Assembly: GCF_001425865.1 (NCBI RefSeq)
Contig: NZ_LMDS01000007.1
Location: 125,156 to 189,155 of the forward strand
DNA: 64,000 nucleotides
From: Rhizobacter sp. Root404
GTDB taxonomy: Bacteria; Pseudomonadota; Gammaproteobacteria; Burkholderiales; Burkholderiaceae_C
Direction of reading: 5' to 3'
The notes beneath the pieces are model-generated. The model was not told the DNA's origin, did no database searches, and saw only the letters and a list, made by a program, of their open reading frames with translations. Numbering within the stretch: the stretch's first letter is position 1; each line of letters begins with the position of its first letter. A program made the position numbers and the translations under genes. Positions 42,965 to 51,215 of this stretch are shown piece after piece.

Positions 42965-44338
42965 ATGCCGCATGCCGCACCTCCCGATCTCGATTCCGCC
43001 ACCGCCGGCGAACTGGCCGAGGCGGTCCGCACGCGCCGCGTGACCGCGGTGGCGTTGTGCGACGCCGCGATCGCGCGGATCGAGCGCCTCGACGGGCCGA
43101 TCAATGCCGTCGTCGTGCGCGACTTCGACCGCGCCCGCGAGCAGGCACTAGCCTGCGACGCCCGCATCGCCGAGGGCGACACGACCGGCGCGCTGCTCGG
43201 CGTGCCGATGACGGTCAAGGAGTCGTACAACGTCGCCGGCCTGCCGACGACCTGGGGCATCGCCGCGTTCCGCGACTTCGTGCCCACCGAGGACGCGGTG
43301 CTGGTCCGGCGCCTGAAGGCTGCCGGCGCGATCATCCTCGGCAAGACCAACGTGCCGCCGTCGCTCGGCGACTGGCAGAGCGCGAACCCGATCCACGGCG
43401 TCACCGTCAACCCGCACGATGCGACCCGCACGCCCGGCGGCTCGTCCGGTGGCGGCGCCGCGGCGCTGGCGGCCGGCATGGTGCCACTCGAGCTCGGTTC
43501 CGACATCGGCGGCTCGATCCGCGTGCCGGCGCACTTCTGCGGCGTGTTCGGCCACAAGCCGAGCTTCGACCTGCTGCCCTCGCGCGGTCACGCGCCGCCG
43601 GGCACCGATGGCGCCGGCATCGACCTCGCGGTGTGCGGCCCGATGGCGCGCCGCGCCGCGGACCTCGACCTCGCGCTGGGGGTGCTCGCCGGCCCGGACG
43701 GCGACGAGGCGAACGGCTACCGCCTCGACCTGCCCGCGCCGCGCGTGCCGACGATCGACGGCCTGCGCGTGCTGCTGCTCGACACGCATCCGAGCGCCCG
43801 CGCCGATGCGCCGACGCGCGAGGCGCTGCATCTCCTGGCCGGTGACCTGGTGCGCGAAGGCGCACGCATCGAGCGGTCGAGCGCGTTGCTGCCCGAACTC
43901 GCGGGCGTGCACCGCGCCTACGTGCAGATGCTGATGACGATCACGACCTACGGCGCGCCGGGCGGACGCGAGGTGATCTCGGCGCACGAGTGGTTCAACC
44001 TGGTCCAGCGCCGCGCGAAGGTCCGGCGCGAATGGCGCGCGCTGTTCGCCGAGTTCGACGTGGTGCTCGCGCCGGTGTTCGGCACGGCCGCGTTCCCGCT
44101 CACCGACGAGCCGGTCTGGAGCAAGCGGTCGATGCTGCTGGACGGCGAGCCGACTGCCTTCGGCGACCAGCTGGCGTGGTCCGGCATGGCGACGTTCGCC
44201 GGCCTGCCCGCCACCGCCGCGCCGATCGCCAACAGCCCCGACCGCCTGCCGATCGGCGTGCAGATCATCGGCGCGTTCCTGCACGACCGCACGACGGTCG
44301 CGCTGGCGCGGCAGATCGAGGCGCTGCGCGCCGGCTGA
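42965..44338 (+). CDS. Amidase signature family hydrolase (second copy of the class)
   Basis: A 457-residue amidase with Lys85 (PMTVKESYN), cis-Ser161 (TPGGSSGGGAA) and nucleophile Ser184 (SDIGGSIRVPAH). The phrase GLPTTWG and the long insert AYVQMLMTITTYGAPGGREV are seen in indole-acetamide and aryl-amide hydrolase-like members, but the substrate is not certain. The start is the ATG followed by CCGCATGCC; AAGGG lies about 8 bases upstream. It diverges from the VOC gene and converges with the phosphatase gene 3 bases beyond its stop. Confidence 0.9.
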   Translation: MPHAAPPDLDSATAGELAEAVRTRRVTAVALCDAAIARIERLDGPINAVVVRDFDRAREQALACDARIAEGDTTGALLGVPMTVKESYNVAGLPTTWGIAAFRDFVPTEDAVLVRRLKAAGAIILGKTNVPPSLGDWQSANPIHGVTVNPHDATRTPGGSSGGGAAALAAGMVPLELGSDIGGSIRVPAHFCGVFGHKPSFDLLPSRGHAPPGTDGAGIDLAVCGPMARRAADLDLALGVLAGPDGDEANGYRLDLPAPRVPTIDGLRVLLLDTHPSARADAPTREALHLLAGDLVREGARIERSSALLPELAGVHRAYVQMLMTITTYGAPGGREVISAHEWFNLVQRRAKVRREWRALFAEFDVVLAPVFGTAAFPLTDEPVWSKRSMLLDGEPTAFGDQLAWSGMATFAGLPATAAPIANSPDRLPIGVQIIGAFLHDRTTVALARQIEALRAG

Positions 44339-44341
44339 CGC

Positions 44342-46273
44342 TCAGGCGCCGATCACGCCGCCATCGAGGCGGCGGATCACCACCGTGGCCGAACGTGGCC
44401 GCCCACCGCTCGGCCACTTGGAGAACTTGTTCGGCTCGGCCGGGTCGCTGCGGTCGCTCGGCGTCTCGCCGGGGTGCTGCACGTTGATGAACATCGTCGT
44501 GCCGTCGGGCGTCAGCGTCGCACCGGTGATCTCGCAGTTGACCGGGCCGGTCAGGAAGCGCCGCACCTCGCCGGTGCCGCGGTCGAACGCGAGCATCTGG
44601 TTGTTGCCGATGCGCGCGTACTCGCCCTTGTTCAATTGCGTGGCCGACGCATCGGTCTGCACCCACAGCACGCCGCGCGCATCCAGCATCAGGCCGTCGG
44701 GGCTGCCGAAGATGTCGCCCTTGATGTTGCCCTTTGCATCGGCGCGTTCGTTAGCCGGGTCGCCGGCGAGCACCAGGTGGTCCCAGCGCATCGTGGTGGC
44801 GTCGAAATCGCCGCCGGCCGCCGCGCCCTCCTTCCAGCGGATGATCTGGCCCATCGCGTTGTCGGCGCGCGGGTTCGCGGCATCGACGCCGGGCTGGCCC
44901 TTCGCGCCGCGCGCGGTGTTGTTGGTGAGCGTGCAGTAGACCTCGCGCGCCTGCTGGTCGATCGCGAGCCACTCGGGGCGGTCCATCTTGGTGGCGCCGA
45001 GCAGGTCGCTCGCCTGGCGGGCCTTGATCAGCACCTCGCCCTGGTCGGCGAAGCCTTTCGCCCCCGTCAACGGACCGGTGCCGTGCACCAGCGGCATCCA
45101 GCGGCCGGTGCCGTCGGCATCGAAACGGGCGACGTACAGCGTCCCGTGGTCGAGCAGCTCGCGGTTCGCCTGGGCCTGCGTCAGGCCGTTGCCGGCCGGC
45201 GCGATCCGGTCGCGGCTGACGAACTTGTAGATGTACTCGAAGCGCGAATCCTCGCCCGAGTAGACGACGGCCCGGCCGTCGCGCGTGACCGCGACCCACG
45301 CACCCTCGTGCACCGCACGGCCGAGTGCGGTGCGCTTGACCGGCGTGCTCTTCGGGTCCATCGGGTCGACCTCGACGATCCAGCCGAAGCGGTTGAACTC
45401 GTTCGGGTGCTTCGCGGCGTCGAAGCGTTCGTCATGTTCGTTCCAGCGGTAGAACGCGGTCTTGCGCAGGCCCCAGCGCTGCTGGTGCGCGTCGGGCTTC
45501 GCGTCGCCGAGCGCGAAGTAGCCGTTGAAATTCTCTTCGCCCGACAGGTAGGTGCCCCACGGTGTCTTGCCGCTGGCGCAGTTGTTGAACGTGCCGAGCG
45601 CGGTACGGCCGGCCGGGTCGGCGGCGGTCTTCATCAGCGCGTGGCCGCCGGCCGGCCCGCCGATCGCGAACGGCGTGGTCGCGGTGATGCGCCGCGCATA
45701 GGGCGACGGCCGCACCATCGTCCAGGCGTCGCCGCGGCGCTCGACCTCGATCACCGCGATGCCGTGCGCGGCCTGCGCCTTGCGGACCTTCTCGGCCGAC
45801 CAGGTCGCCATGCCGTCGGCGTGCAGCAGGCCGTCGTCCGTGTACTCGTGGTTCATCGTCAACAGCCCGCGCGTGCTGCTGCCGGCGAGCGGGAAGAAGT
45901 GGATGCCGTCGTGGTGCATGCCCATCTGCACCGCCTGGTCGGCGGCGCTCGCCGACGCGTCCTCGCGCCACGCGGGCATCTGGCCGGGCACGCCGATCGG
46001 CTCGCCCCAGGCCGCGATCACGGTGGCGACATAGCCGTCGGGCACCGTGATCCTGTCGGCCGCGCTGGCCGGGATGCCCTTGAAGCCGAGCAACGGAGCG
46101 CCGGTGCGCGCACCGGCTGTGGCGCAACCCGTCATCAGCGGCCCGAACGCCGCACCCGCGAACGCCGCGAGACCGCCCTGCAGCCACACGCGCCGCGCCG
46201 GATCGGACACGTCGTGGATGCTGGGATTGGAGGCGCGGTTGCTGTCCTCCATCGTGTCGAAATCCTTGGCCAT
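44342..46273 (-). CDS. PhoX-family (DUF839) phosphatase, exported
   Basis: A 643-residue beta-propeller phosphatase. The N-terminus PARRVWLQGGLAAFAGAAFG followed by LMTGC looks like a Tat signal ending in a lipobox, so export as a folded lipoprotein is plausible. LLTMNHEYTDD, GGPAGGHALMKTAADPAG, NNCASGKTPWGTYLSGEENF and FGSPDGLMLDARG are PhoX hallmarks; Ca/Fe-dependent PhoX enzymes release phosphate from organic esters in the periplasm. It lies 16 bases downstream of the ABC permease gene and may share its message. Confidence 0.9.
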   Translation of the reverse strand: MAKDFDTMEDSNRASNPSIHDVSDPARRVWLQGGLAAFAGAAFGPLMTGCATAGARTGAPLLGFKGIPASAADRITVPDGYVATVIAAWGEPIGVPGQMPAWREDASASAADQAVQMGMHHDGIHFFPLAGSSTRGLLTMNHEYTDDGLLHADGMATWSAEKVRKAQAAHGIAVIEVERRGDAWTMVRPSPYARRITATTPFAIGGPAGGHALMKTAADPAGRTALGTFNNCASGKTPWGTYLSGEENFNGYFALGDAKPDAHQQRWGLRKTAFYRWNEHDERFDAAKHPNEFNRFGWIVEVDPMDPKSTPVKRTALGRAVHEGAWVAVTRDGRAVVYSGEDSRFEYIYKFVSRDRIAPAGNGLTQAQANRELLDHGTLYVARFDADGTGRWMPLVHGTGPLTGAKGFADQGEVLIKARQASDLLGATKMDRPEWLAIDQQAREVYCTLTNNTARGAKGQPGVDAANPRADNAMGQIIRWKEGAAAGGDFDATTMRWDHLVLAGDPANERADAKGNIKGDIFGSPDGLMLDARGVLWVQTDASATQLNKGEYARIGNNQMLAFDRGTGEVRRFLTGPVNCEITGATLTPDGTTMFINVQHPGETPSDRSDPAEPNKFSKWPSGGRPRSATVVIRRLDGGVIGA

Positions 46274-46289
46274 TGCGCGCCCTGCCTTC

Positions 46290-47093
46290 TCAGAGTTTCT
46301 CGGTTTCGCCCGTCTTGGGCTGCCACTTCATCAGCCGTTTCTCCAGCCGGCCCACCAACGCGTCGAGCAGCAACGCGAACACCGTCAGCAACAGGATGCC
46401 GGCCATCACGGTGTTGATGTCGAACGAGCCCTCGGCCTGCAGGATCAGGTAGCCGACGCCGCGCGACGAGCCCAGGTATTCCCCGACCACCGCGCCCACG
46501 AACGCCAGCCCGACGCTGGTGTGCAGCGAACTGAAGACCCAGCTGGTCGCGCTCGGCAGGTAGACATGGCGCAGCAGCTGGCGCTGCGACGCGCCGAGCA
46601 TGCGCGCGTTCGCCAGCACGACCGGGCTCACCTCCTTCACGCCCTGGTAGACGTTGAAGAAGACGATGAAGAACACGAGCGTGACGCCCAGCGCCACCTT
46701 GCTCGCGATGCCCAGACCGAACCAGACCGCGAAGATCGGCGCCAGGATCACGCGCGGCATGCTGTTCAGCGCCTTGATGTACGGGTCGGTGATCGCCGCG
46801 GCCATCGGGCTCAGCGCCAGCCACAGCCCGCAGCCCAGGCCCAGCACGGTGCCGATGCCGAACGCCAGCACGGTCTCGAGCAGCGTGACGCCCAGGTGCT
46901 CGTAGATGTTGGCGTTGACGACGAACCAGTCCCAGATCCGGCCGAAGATCTTCAACGGCTCGCCGAAGAAGAACGCGGCCTGCTGGTCGTTCTCGAACAC
47001 GATCGGCGGGATCAGCCCCGGCTTGGTCAGCAGGTGCCACAGCACGAAGATCAGCAGCAGCAGCCCGAGCTGCCAAAATCGAAGGTACTTCAT
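46290..47093 (-). CDS. SsuC/TauC-type ABC transporter permease
   Basis: A 267-residue permease with six predicted membrane segments, the first at about residues 7-27. The coupling motif is NARMLGASQRQLLRHVYLPS, and FVGAVVGEYLGSSRGVGYL is typical of nitrate/sulfonate/taurine-type importers. The start is MKYLRFWQ. Immediately upstream is a 7-codon minicistron encoding MKYLRRP whose stop overlaps this ATG by 4 bases, an apparent tandem duplication of the start region. The ATPase gene is directly upstream. Confidence 0.93.
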   Translation of the reverse strand: MKYLRFWQLGLLLLIFVLWHLLTKPGLIPPIVFENDQQAAFFFGEPLKIFGRIWDWFVVNANIYEHLGVTLLETVLAFGIGTVLGLGCGLWLALSPMAAAITDPYIKALNSMPRVILAPIFAVWFGLGIASKVALGVTLVFFIVFFNVYQGVKEVSPVVLANARMLGASQRQLLRHVYLPSATSWVFSSLHTSVGLAFVGAVVGEYLGSSRGVGYLILQAEGSFDINTVMAGILLLTVFALLLDALVGRLEKRLMKWQPKTGETEKL

Positions 47094-47113
47094 GGCCGGC
47101 GAAGGTATTTCAT
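47090..47113 (-). CDS. Seven-codon minicistron MKYLRRP linking ATPase and permease
   Basis: ATG at 47113 overlaps the ATPase stop by 4 bases (ATGA), and the TGA ending this seven-codon frame overlaps the permease ATG by 4 bases. ATGAARTACCTTCG occurs here and again 20 bases later at the real permease start, so it arose by a 20-base tandem duplication. It would keep ribosomes coupled across the junction. Whether the peptide is made is unknown. Confidence 0.5.
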   Translation of the reverse strand: MKYLRRP

Positions 47114-47925
47114 GCCGCCAATTGCTGCCGGTAGCCCTTGAGCACCTCGTCGCGCAGCACCGTCCAGATGGCCTGGTGCAGCTCGACGAAGCGCGGCGTC
47201 GCCCGCACCTCGGCCACGTCGCGCGGGCGCGGCAGATCGATCGCGAACTCGCCGATCGGGTGCGAGCCCGGGCCGGCGCTCAGGCACACGACCCGGTCGC
47301 TCATCGCGATCGCCTCGTCCAGGTCGTGGGTGATGAACAGCACCGCCTTCTTCTTCGAGGACCAGAGGTCGAGCACCTCGTTCTCCATCAGCTGGCGGGT
47401 CTGCACGTCGAGCGCGGAGAACGGCTCGTCCATCAGGATGATGTCGGGGTCGAGCACCAGCGTCTGCGCCAGGCTGACCCGCTTGCGCATGCCGCCGGAG
47501 AGCTGGTGCGGGTAGCGGTCGCCGAAGCCGCCGAGGCCGACGCGCTTCAGCCACTCGTCGGCCTGCGCCCGCGCATCGGCGGCGCCACGGAACTCGAGGC
47601 CGGCCATCACGTTCTGCGCCGCAGTGCGCCACGGCATCAGGCTCTCGGCCTGGAACATGTAGCCGGCACGGCGGTTGATGCCATTCAGCGCCTCGCCGAA
47701 CACGCTGACACTGCCGCTGCTCGGCGCCAGCAGGCCGGCGGCGACGTTCAGCAGCGTGCTCTTGCCGCAGCCGGTGGGGCCGACGACGCTGACGAATTCG
47801 CCCGCGCCGACCGTCAGCGACACGTCGCGCACGGCCGTGTAGCGCTGGCCCGGATCGTCCTTGTTCGCGAAGGTGCAGCTGACGTTGCCGAGGCGGAGCG
47901 CGGCGGTGGGTTCGGCGTGAGGCAT
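47110..47925 (-). CDS. SsuB/TauB-type ABC transporter ATP-binding protein
   Basis: A 271-residue importer ATPase with Walker A GPTGCGKST, Q-loop MFQAESLMPW, signature LSGGMRKRVSLAQ, Walker B IILMDEP and H-loop FITHDLDEA all intact. It drives the permease encoded next. TACAGT ends 8 bases upstream of the ATG and there is no Shine-Dalgarno sequence, suggesting a near-leaderless start. The Tat-exported binding protein at 52.6-53.6 kb is the likely third component. Confidence 0.93.
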   Translation of the reverse strand: MPHAEPTAALRLGNVSCTFANKDDPGQRYTAVRDVSLTVGAGEFVSVVGPTGCGKSTLLNVAAGLLAPSSGSVSVFGEALNGINRRAGYMFQAESLMPWRTAAQNVMAGLEFRGAADARAQADEWLKRVGLGGFGDRYPHQLSGGMRKRVSLAQTLVLDPDIILMDEPFSALDVQTRQLMENEVLDLWSSKKKAVLFITHDLDEAIAMSDRVVCLSAGPGSHPIGEFAIDLPRPRDVAEVRATPRFVELHQAIWTVLRDEVLKGYRQQLAA

Positions 47926-48011
47926 GGCCGCCGACTGTACCAATCGCCCGGCCCGGCGCGATTCGGGAACACCACAGGCGGTTCCGGACGGGCCGAGTGT
48001 CGATTCGTCGG

Positions 48012-48047
48012 TTGGGGATGGCACAGGCGCCGCTTCGGGCCTACGCT
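48012..48047 (+). promoter_or_regulatory. Candidate regulatory region of the second LytS operon
   Basis: TTGGGGATGG at 48012-48021 recurs at 40720 and in both places stands exactly 30 bases before a -10-like hexamer (TACGCT at 48042-48047 here). Overlapping it, TGGCAC-N7-GC at 48019-48033 fits the GG-N10-GC pattern of sigma-54 promoters, though the TT of TTGC is CC. Which, if either, is used is undecided. Confidence 0.35.
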
Positions 48048-48100
48048 CGGTCGTTCGGGCTGCGCCCCGCCGGGGTCGCCCATTTGCCGTCGTGGGAACC

Positions 48101-49192
48101 ATGGACCTGCTGCCCCGCTTCCGCCGCACGCGATCCTGGATCGAGGCCTACGGGCTGGACGTGGCGCTGGCCGTCACGTTGATCGTCGGGGTGATGCTGC
48201 AGCAGCGCCTGAGCGGTTGGATCCGCGGCGCGGCGGCGCCCGCGACCATCGGTCTGGACCTCTTGCTCGGCATCCGGGGCTACCTGGCCGGACTGCTGCC
48301 GGCGGTCACGCTGGTCTTCGCGGCGCGGCCGCTGCTCGCGGCGCGCGGCCCGGCACGCTGGCTCGTGCTGACCGCGGTGGTGCTCGGGGCCAGCGTTGCC
48401 GGCTGCGCGCTGATGCTGCTGTTCCAGCAGATGGCGTGCGGCTGCGAGACCCCGGCGATGACCTCGTTCGCGGGCCTGGCGCGGCTGCACCAGGTGCTGG
48501 TGATCACCGCCACCGTCGCCGGCGTGCACGAGTTCGTGCGCGCACGGCAGCGAGCGGCCGACGCACTGCATGCCGAGCAGCTCGAACGGGTCGAACTCGA
48601 CGGCCGGCTCGCCGCCGGGCAGCTGCAGGTGCTGCTGGCGCAGATCGAGCCGCACTTCCTGTTCAACTCGCTGGCCAACCTGCGCCGCCTGCTGCGAACC
48701 GACAGCGCAGCCGGCCTTGCGATGCTGGCGGACCTGAAGCGCTACCTCGAGGTCGCGCTGCCGCGCATGCGTGCGGCGCAGTCGACGCTCGGCCGCGAGG
48801 CCGAACTGGTGCGGGCCTTCCTCGCGGTGCACCAGGTGCGGATGGGGGCGCGGCTGCAGGTCGAGGTCGACGTGCCGGCGCCGCTCGAGACGCAGCCGAT
48901 GCCGCCGATGATGCTGCTGACGCTGGTCGAGAACGCGCTGAAGCACGGCCTGAACCCGCTGCCCGAGGGCGGGGCGATCCGGCTCAGCGCGAGCGCCGCC
49001 GCGGGGCGGCTGCAGATCAGCGTCGCCGACACGGGGCGCGGGCTCGTGCCCGGCAGCGGCGGCGGCACCGGGCTGGCCAACATCCGCGGCCGGCTGCGCG
49101 CGGCCTACGGGGCGGCGGCGTCGCTGAGCCTGCAGCTCAACCAGCCGCGCGGCGTGATCGCGACCATCGTGCTGCCGGAGCTCGCCGCATGA
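48101..49192 (+). CDS. LytS-type sensor histidine kinase (second system)
   Basis: A 363-residue membrane kinase with about four membrane segments in residues 18-150, including a periplasmic or luminal QQMACGCETP with clustered cysteines that might bind a metal or sense redox state. The kinase core has His185 in IEPHFLFNSLANL and the ATP-binding LLTLVENALKHGLNPL, then DTGRGL and GTGLANIRGRL. It should be active. The ATG follows GTGGGAACC. Four-base overlap with the degenerate homologue gene. Confidence 0.9.
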   Translation: MDLLPRFRRTRSWIEAYGLDVALAVTLIVGVMLQQRLSGWIRGAAAPATIGLDLLLGIRGYLAGLLPAVTLVFAARPLLAARGPARWLVLTAVVLGASVAGCALMLLFQQMACGCETPAMTSFAGLARLHQVLVITATVAGVHEFVRARQRAADALHAEQLERVELDGRLAAGQLQVLLAQIEPHFLFNSLANLRRLLRTDSAAGLAMLADLKRYLEVALPRMRAAQSTLGREAELVRAFLAVHQVRMGARLQVEVDVPAPLETQPMPPMMLLTLVENALKHGLNPLPEGGAIRLSASAAAGRLQISVADTGRGLVPGSGGGTGLANIRGRLRAAYGAAASLSLQLNQPRGVIATIVLPELAA

Positions 49193-50307
49193 GCCCGGCT
49201 TCGCCGCTGCTGCGCTGGGTCGGCCAGGCCGCTCGCGCGTTCGGCTGGCGCGACGCGGTGCTCGCGGCCGGGTTGTCGGTGTTCGTGCTCGCCTTCGGCA
49301 ACAGCGGCGGCTACTTCCTGATCTCGTTGACCGAGGGCACGAACCCGCTCTTCGATCCGGCCAAGACCTACGCCAAGACCCTGCTCACCTCGTTCATCGG
49401 CCGCACCCTGCCGCTGGTGTTCACGCTGCGCGTCGCGGAGGTGGCGATCGCCGACGGAGTGCGGCCGTGGCGCGCCTACCTGGCCGCGCTGCTGGTGACG
49501 CTGGCCTGTTCGCAGGCGGTGCTCCACCTGCCGATCGGGCGGATCAACCGGGCGGCCGAGCATGTCGGCCGGCACGCGTGGTTCCTGATCACCTACGCGT
49601 TCCAGTTCGGCACGATCGTCGTGATCTATGCGCTGTGGCGCGCGAGTCAGCGCACCAATGCGCGGGTGCGTGCCAGCGAAGCCGCCCGCGCCCAGGACCT
49701 GCAGAGGCTGCAGTCGGCCGAGTTGCTCGCGCTGCAGGCACGGGTCGACCCGCAACTGCTGTTCGACGCGCTCGGCCGCGTCGGCACATTGCAGATCCAC
49801 GACCCGCCCGCGGCCGACCGCCTGCTGACCGACCTGATCGCTCTTCTGCGCGCCATGCTGCCGCGCTGGGCCGACGCCGGCTCGACGGTCGAGCGCGAGT
49901 TCGCGGTCGTCCGCCGCTGGCTGCAGGTGACGCGCGCGCTGCGGCCCGACCTGCCGCGCGTCGCGGTGACGCGGGCCGAGCGCGCCAGCGGGGCGGCGCT
50001 CGCGCCGATGCTCGCGTTGCCGATGCTGCGCAGCGTTATCGACGCGCCGGAGGCCGTGCGTTGTACCTGGCGGCTCGACGCCGAAGCCGCAGGCGGCCGT
50101 CTGCTGGTGACGCTCGCGGGCAGCGGGTGCGACACCGACCCGGGCGCGGGCGCCCCCCTCGACCTTGGCCCGTTGCACGAGCGCCTCGCGTTGTTGCACG
50201 GCGAGGCGGCCCGGCTCTGGGTCACGGCCGCGCCACCGCTGCTGGTCCTCGACCTGCCGCTGGTCGAACGAACGGGGGCTGATTCGGCCCTCGCCGACAC
50301 CGCCTGA
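49189..50307 (+). CDS. Degenerate LytS-like protein (predicted pseudokinase)
   Basis: A 372-residue membrane protein with the layout of a LytS kinase: about four membrane segments (residues 22-155) and a coiled coil leading to LQARVDPQLLFDALGRV. This aligns with LxxxIxPHFLFNSLxxL, but the phosphoacceptor is Gln189 and the Asn is Asp. The N-box is lost (LAPMLALPMLRSVIDAPEAV), and no GxGL motif is evident. It probably cannot bind ATP or be phosphorylated, and may be a sensor or allosteric partner of the active kinase 4 bases upstream. The frame is intact and codon use is normal, so it is not a decaying pseudogene. Confidence 0.85.
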   Translation: MSPASPLLRWVGQAARAFGWRDAVLAAGLSVFVLAFGNSGGYFLISLTEGTNPLFDPAKTYAKTLLTSFIGRTLPLVFTLRVAEVAIADGVRPWRAYLAALLVTLACSQAVLHLPIGRINRAAEHVGRHAWFLITYAFQFGTIVVIYALWRASQRTNARVRASEAARAQDLQRLQSAELLALQARVDPQLLFDALGRVGTLQIHDPPAADRLLTDLIALLRAMLPRWADAGSTVEREFAVVRRWLQVTRALRPDLPRVAVTRAERASGAALAPMLALPMLRSVIDAPEAVRCTWRLDAEAAGGRLLVTLAGSGCDTDPGAGAPLDLGPLHERLALLHGEAARLWVTAAPPLLVLDLPLVERTGADSALADTA

Positions 50308-50331
50308 CGTCGGCGTCCCAGGGGACAACCC

Positions 50332-51072
50332 ATGCCCACCGCGCTGATCGCCGAAGACGAACCCCTGCTGGCCGCCGAACTGCGCGAGGAGCTCGCCCGC
50401 CTGTGGCCCGAGCTGGCGATCTGCGCGGTCGCGCACGATGGCCACGCCGCGCTGCACGCGATCGAGCAGCACCGGCCCGACGTGCTGTTCCTCGACGTGC
50501 AGATGCCGGGGCCGACCGGCATCGAGGTCGCACGGGTCACGGGCGTGCGCGCCCACGTCGTCTTCATCACCGCGTTCGATCACTACGCGGTCCAGGCCTT
50601 CGAGGAAGGTGCGGTCGACTACCTGCTCAAGCCGCTCGACACCTCGCGCCTGGCCCGGGCGGTGCACCGCGTGCGCGAGCGCCTGCACCGGCCGCCGGCC
50701 GACCTCAGCCGCCTGCTGGACCAGATCCGCCAGGGCCCGGGCACCGAGCGGCTGCGCTGGATCACGGTGCTGAACGGGCGCGAGATCCGGTTGATCACGG
50801 TCGAGGACATCTGCTACTTCCGCGCCGACAGCAAGTACGTCGCCGTCGTCACGGCGGACGGCGAGGCGCTGATCTCGACGCCGCTGCAGGACCTGGTGGC
50901 GCGCCTCGATCCGGCGACGTTCTGGCGCATCCACCGCGGCACGGTCGTCAATGTCGATGCGGTGCACAGCGTGCGGCGCGGCGTTTCCGGACGCCTCGAG
51001 CTGCGGCTCAAGCAACGCCCGGAGACGCTGCGCGTCAGCAGCGCCTACGCGCACCTGTTCAAGCACATGTAG
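50332..51072 (+). CDS. LytTR-family response regulator (second system)
   Basis: A 246-residue regulator. Receiver residues: Glu8-Asp9-Glu10, phosphoacceptor Asp55 in LFLDVQMPG, Lys in YLLKPL. LytTR DNA-binding domain about 140-244 (ITVLNGREIRLITVEDICYF, WRIHRGTVVNVDAV). It resembles the 31-kb regulator in plan, but the two differ throughout. It is 24 bases downstream of the degenerate kinase gene, completing a three-gene signalling cassette. Confidence 0.94.
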   Translation: MPTALIAEDEPLLAAELREELARLWPELAICAVAHDGHAALHAIEQHRPDVLFLDVQMPGPTGIEVARVTGVRAHVVFITAFDHYAVQAFEEGAVDYLLKPLDTSRLARAVHRVRERLHRPPADLSRLLDQIRQGPGTERLRWITVLNGREIRLITVEDICYFRADSKYVAVVTADGEALISTPLQDLVARLDPATFWRIHRGTVVNVDAVHSVRRGVSGRLELRLKQRPETLRVSSAYAHLFKHM

Positions 51073-51215
51073 CTGCGGCCGCGGCGACGCGGCATTCATG
51101 CCGCCGTGCGGCCGATTGGTCGGCGCCGGCGCGGGTTCGTCGGCCGACGCTTTCCATCGCACCGCCCGCGACGTACCTTGCCGTGGCCCACACCACGATC
51201 CCAGCGGAGGCCACC

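Noticed and set aside
49189..50307. The degenerate LytS homologue as a pseudogene
   Set aside because: The frame is full-length, overlaps its neighbours by ATGA and has normal codon use, so it is most likely a functional pseudokinase.
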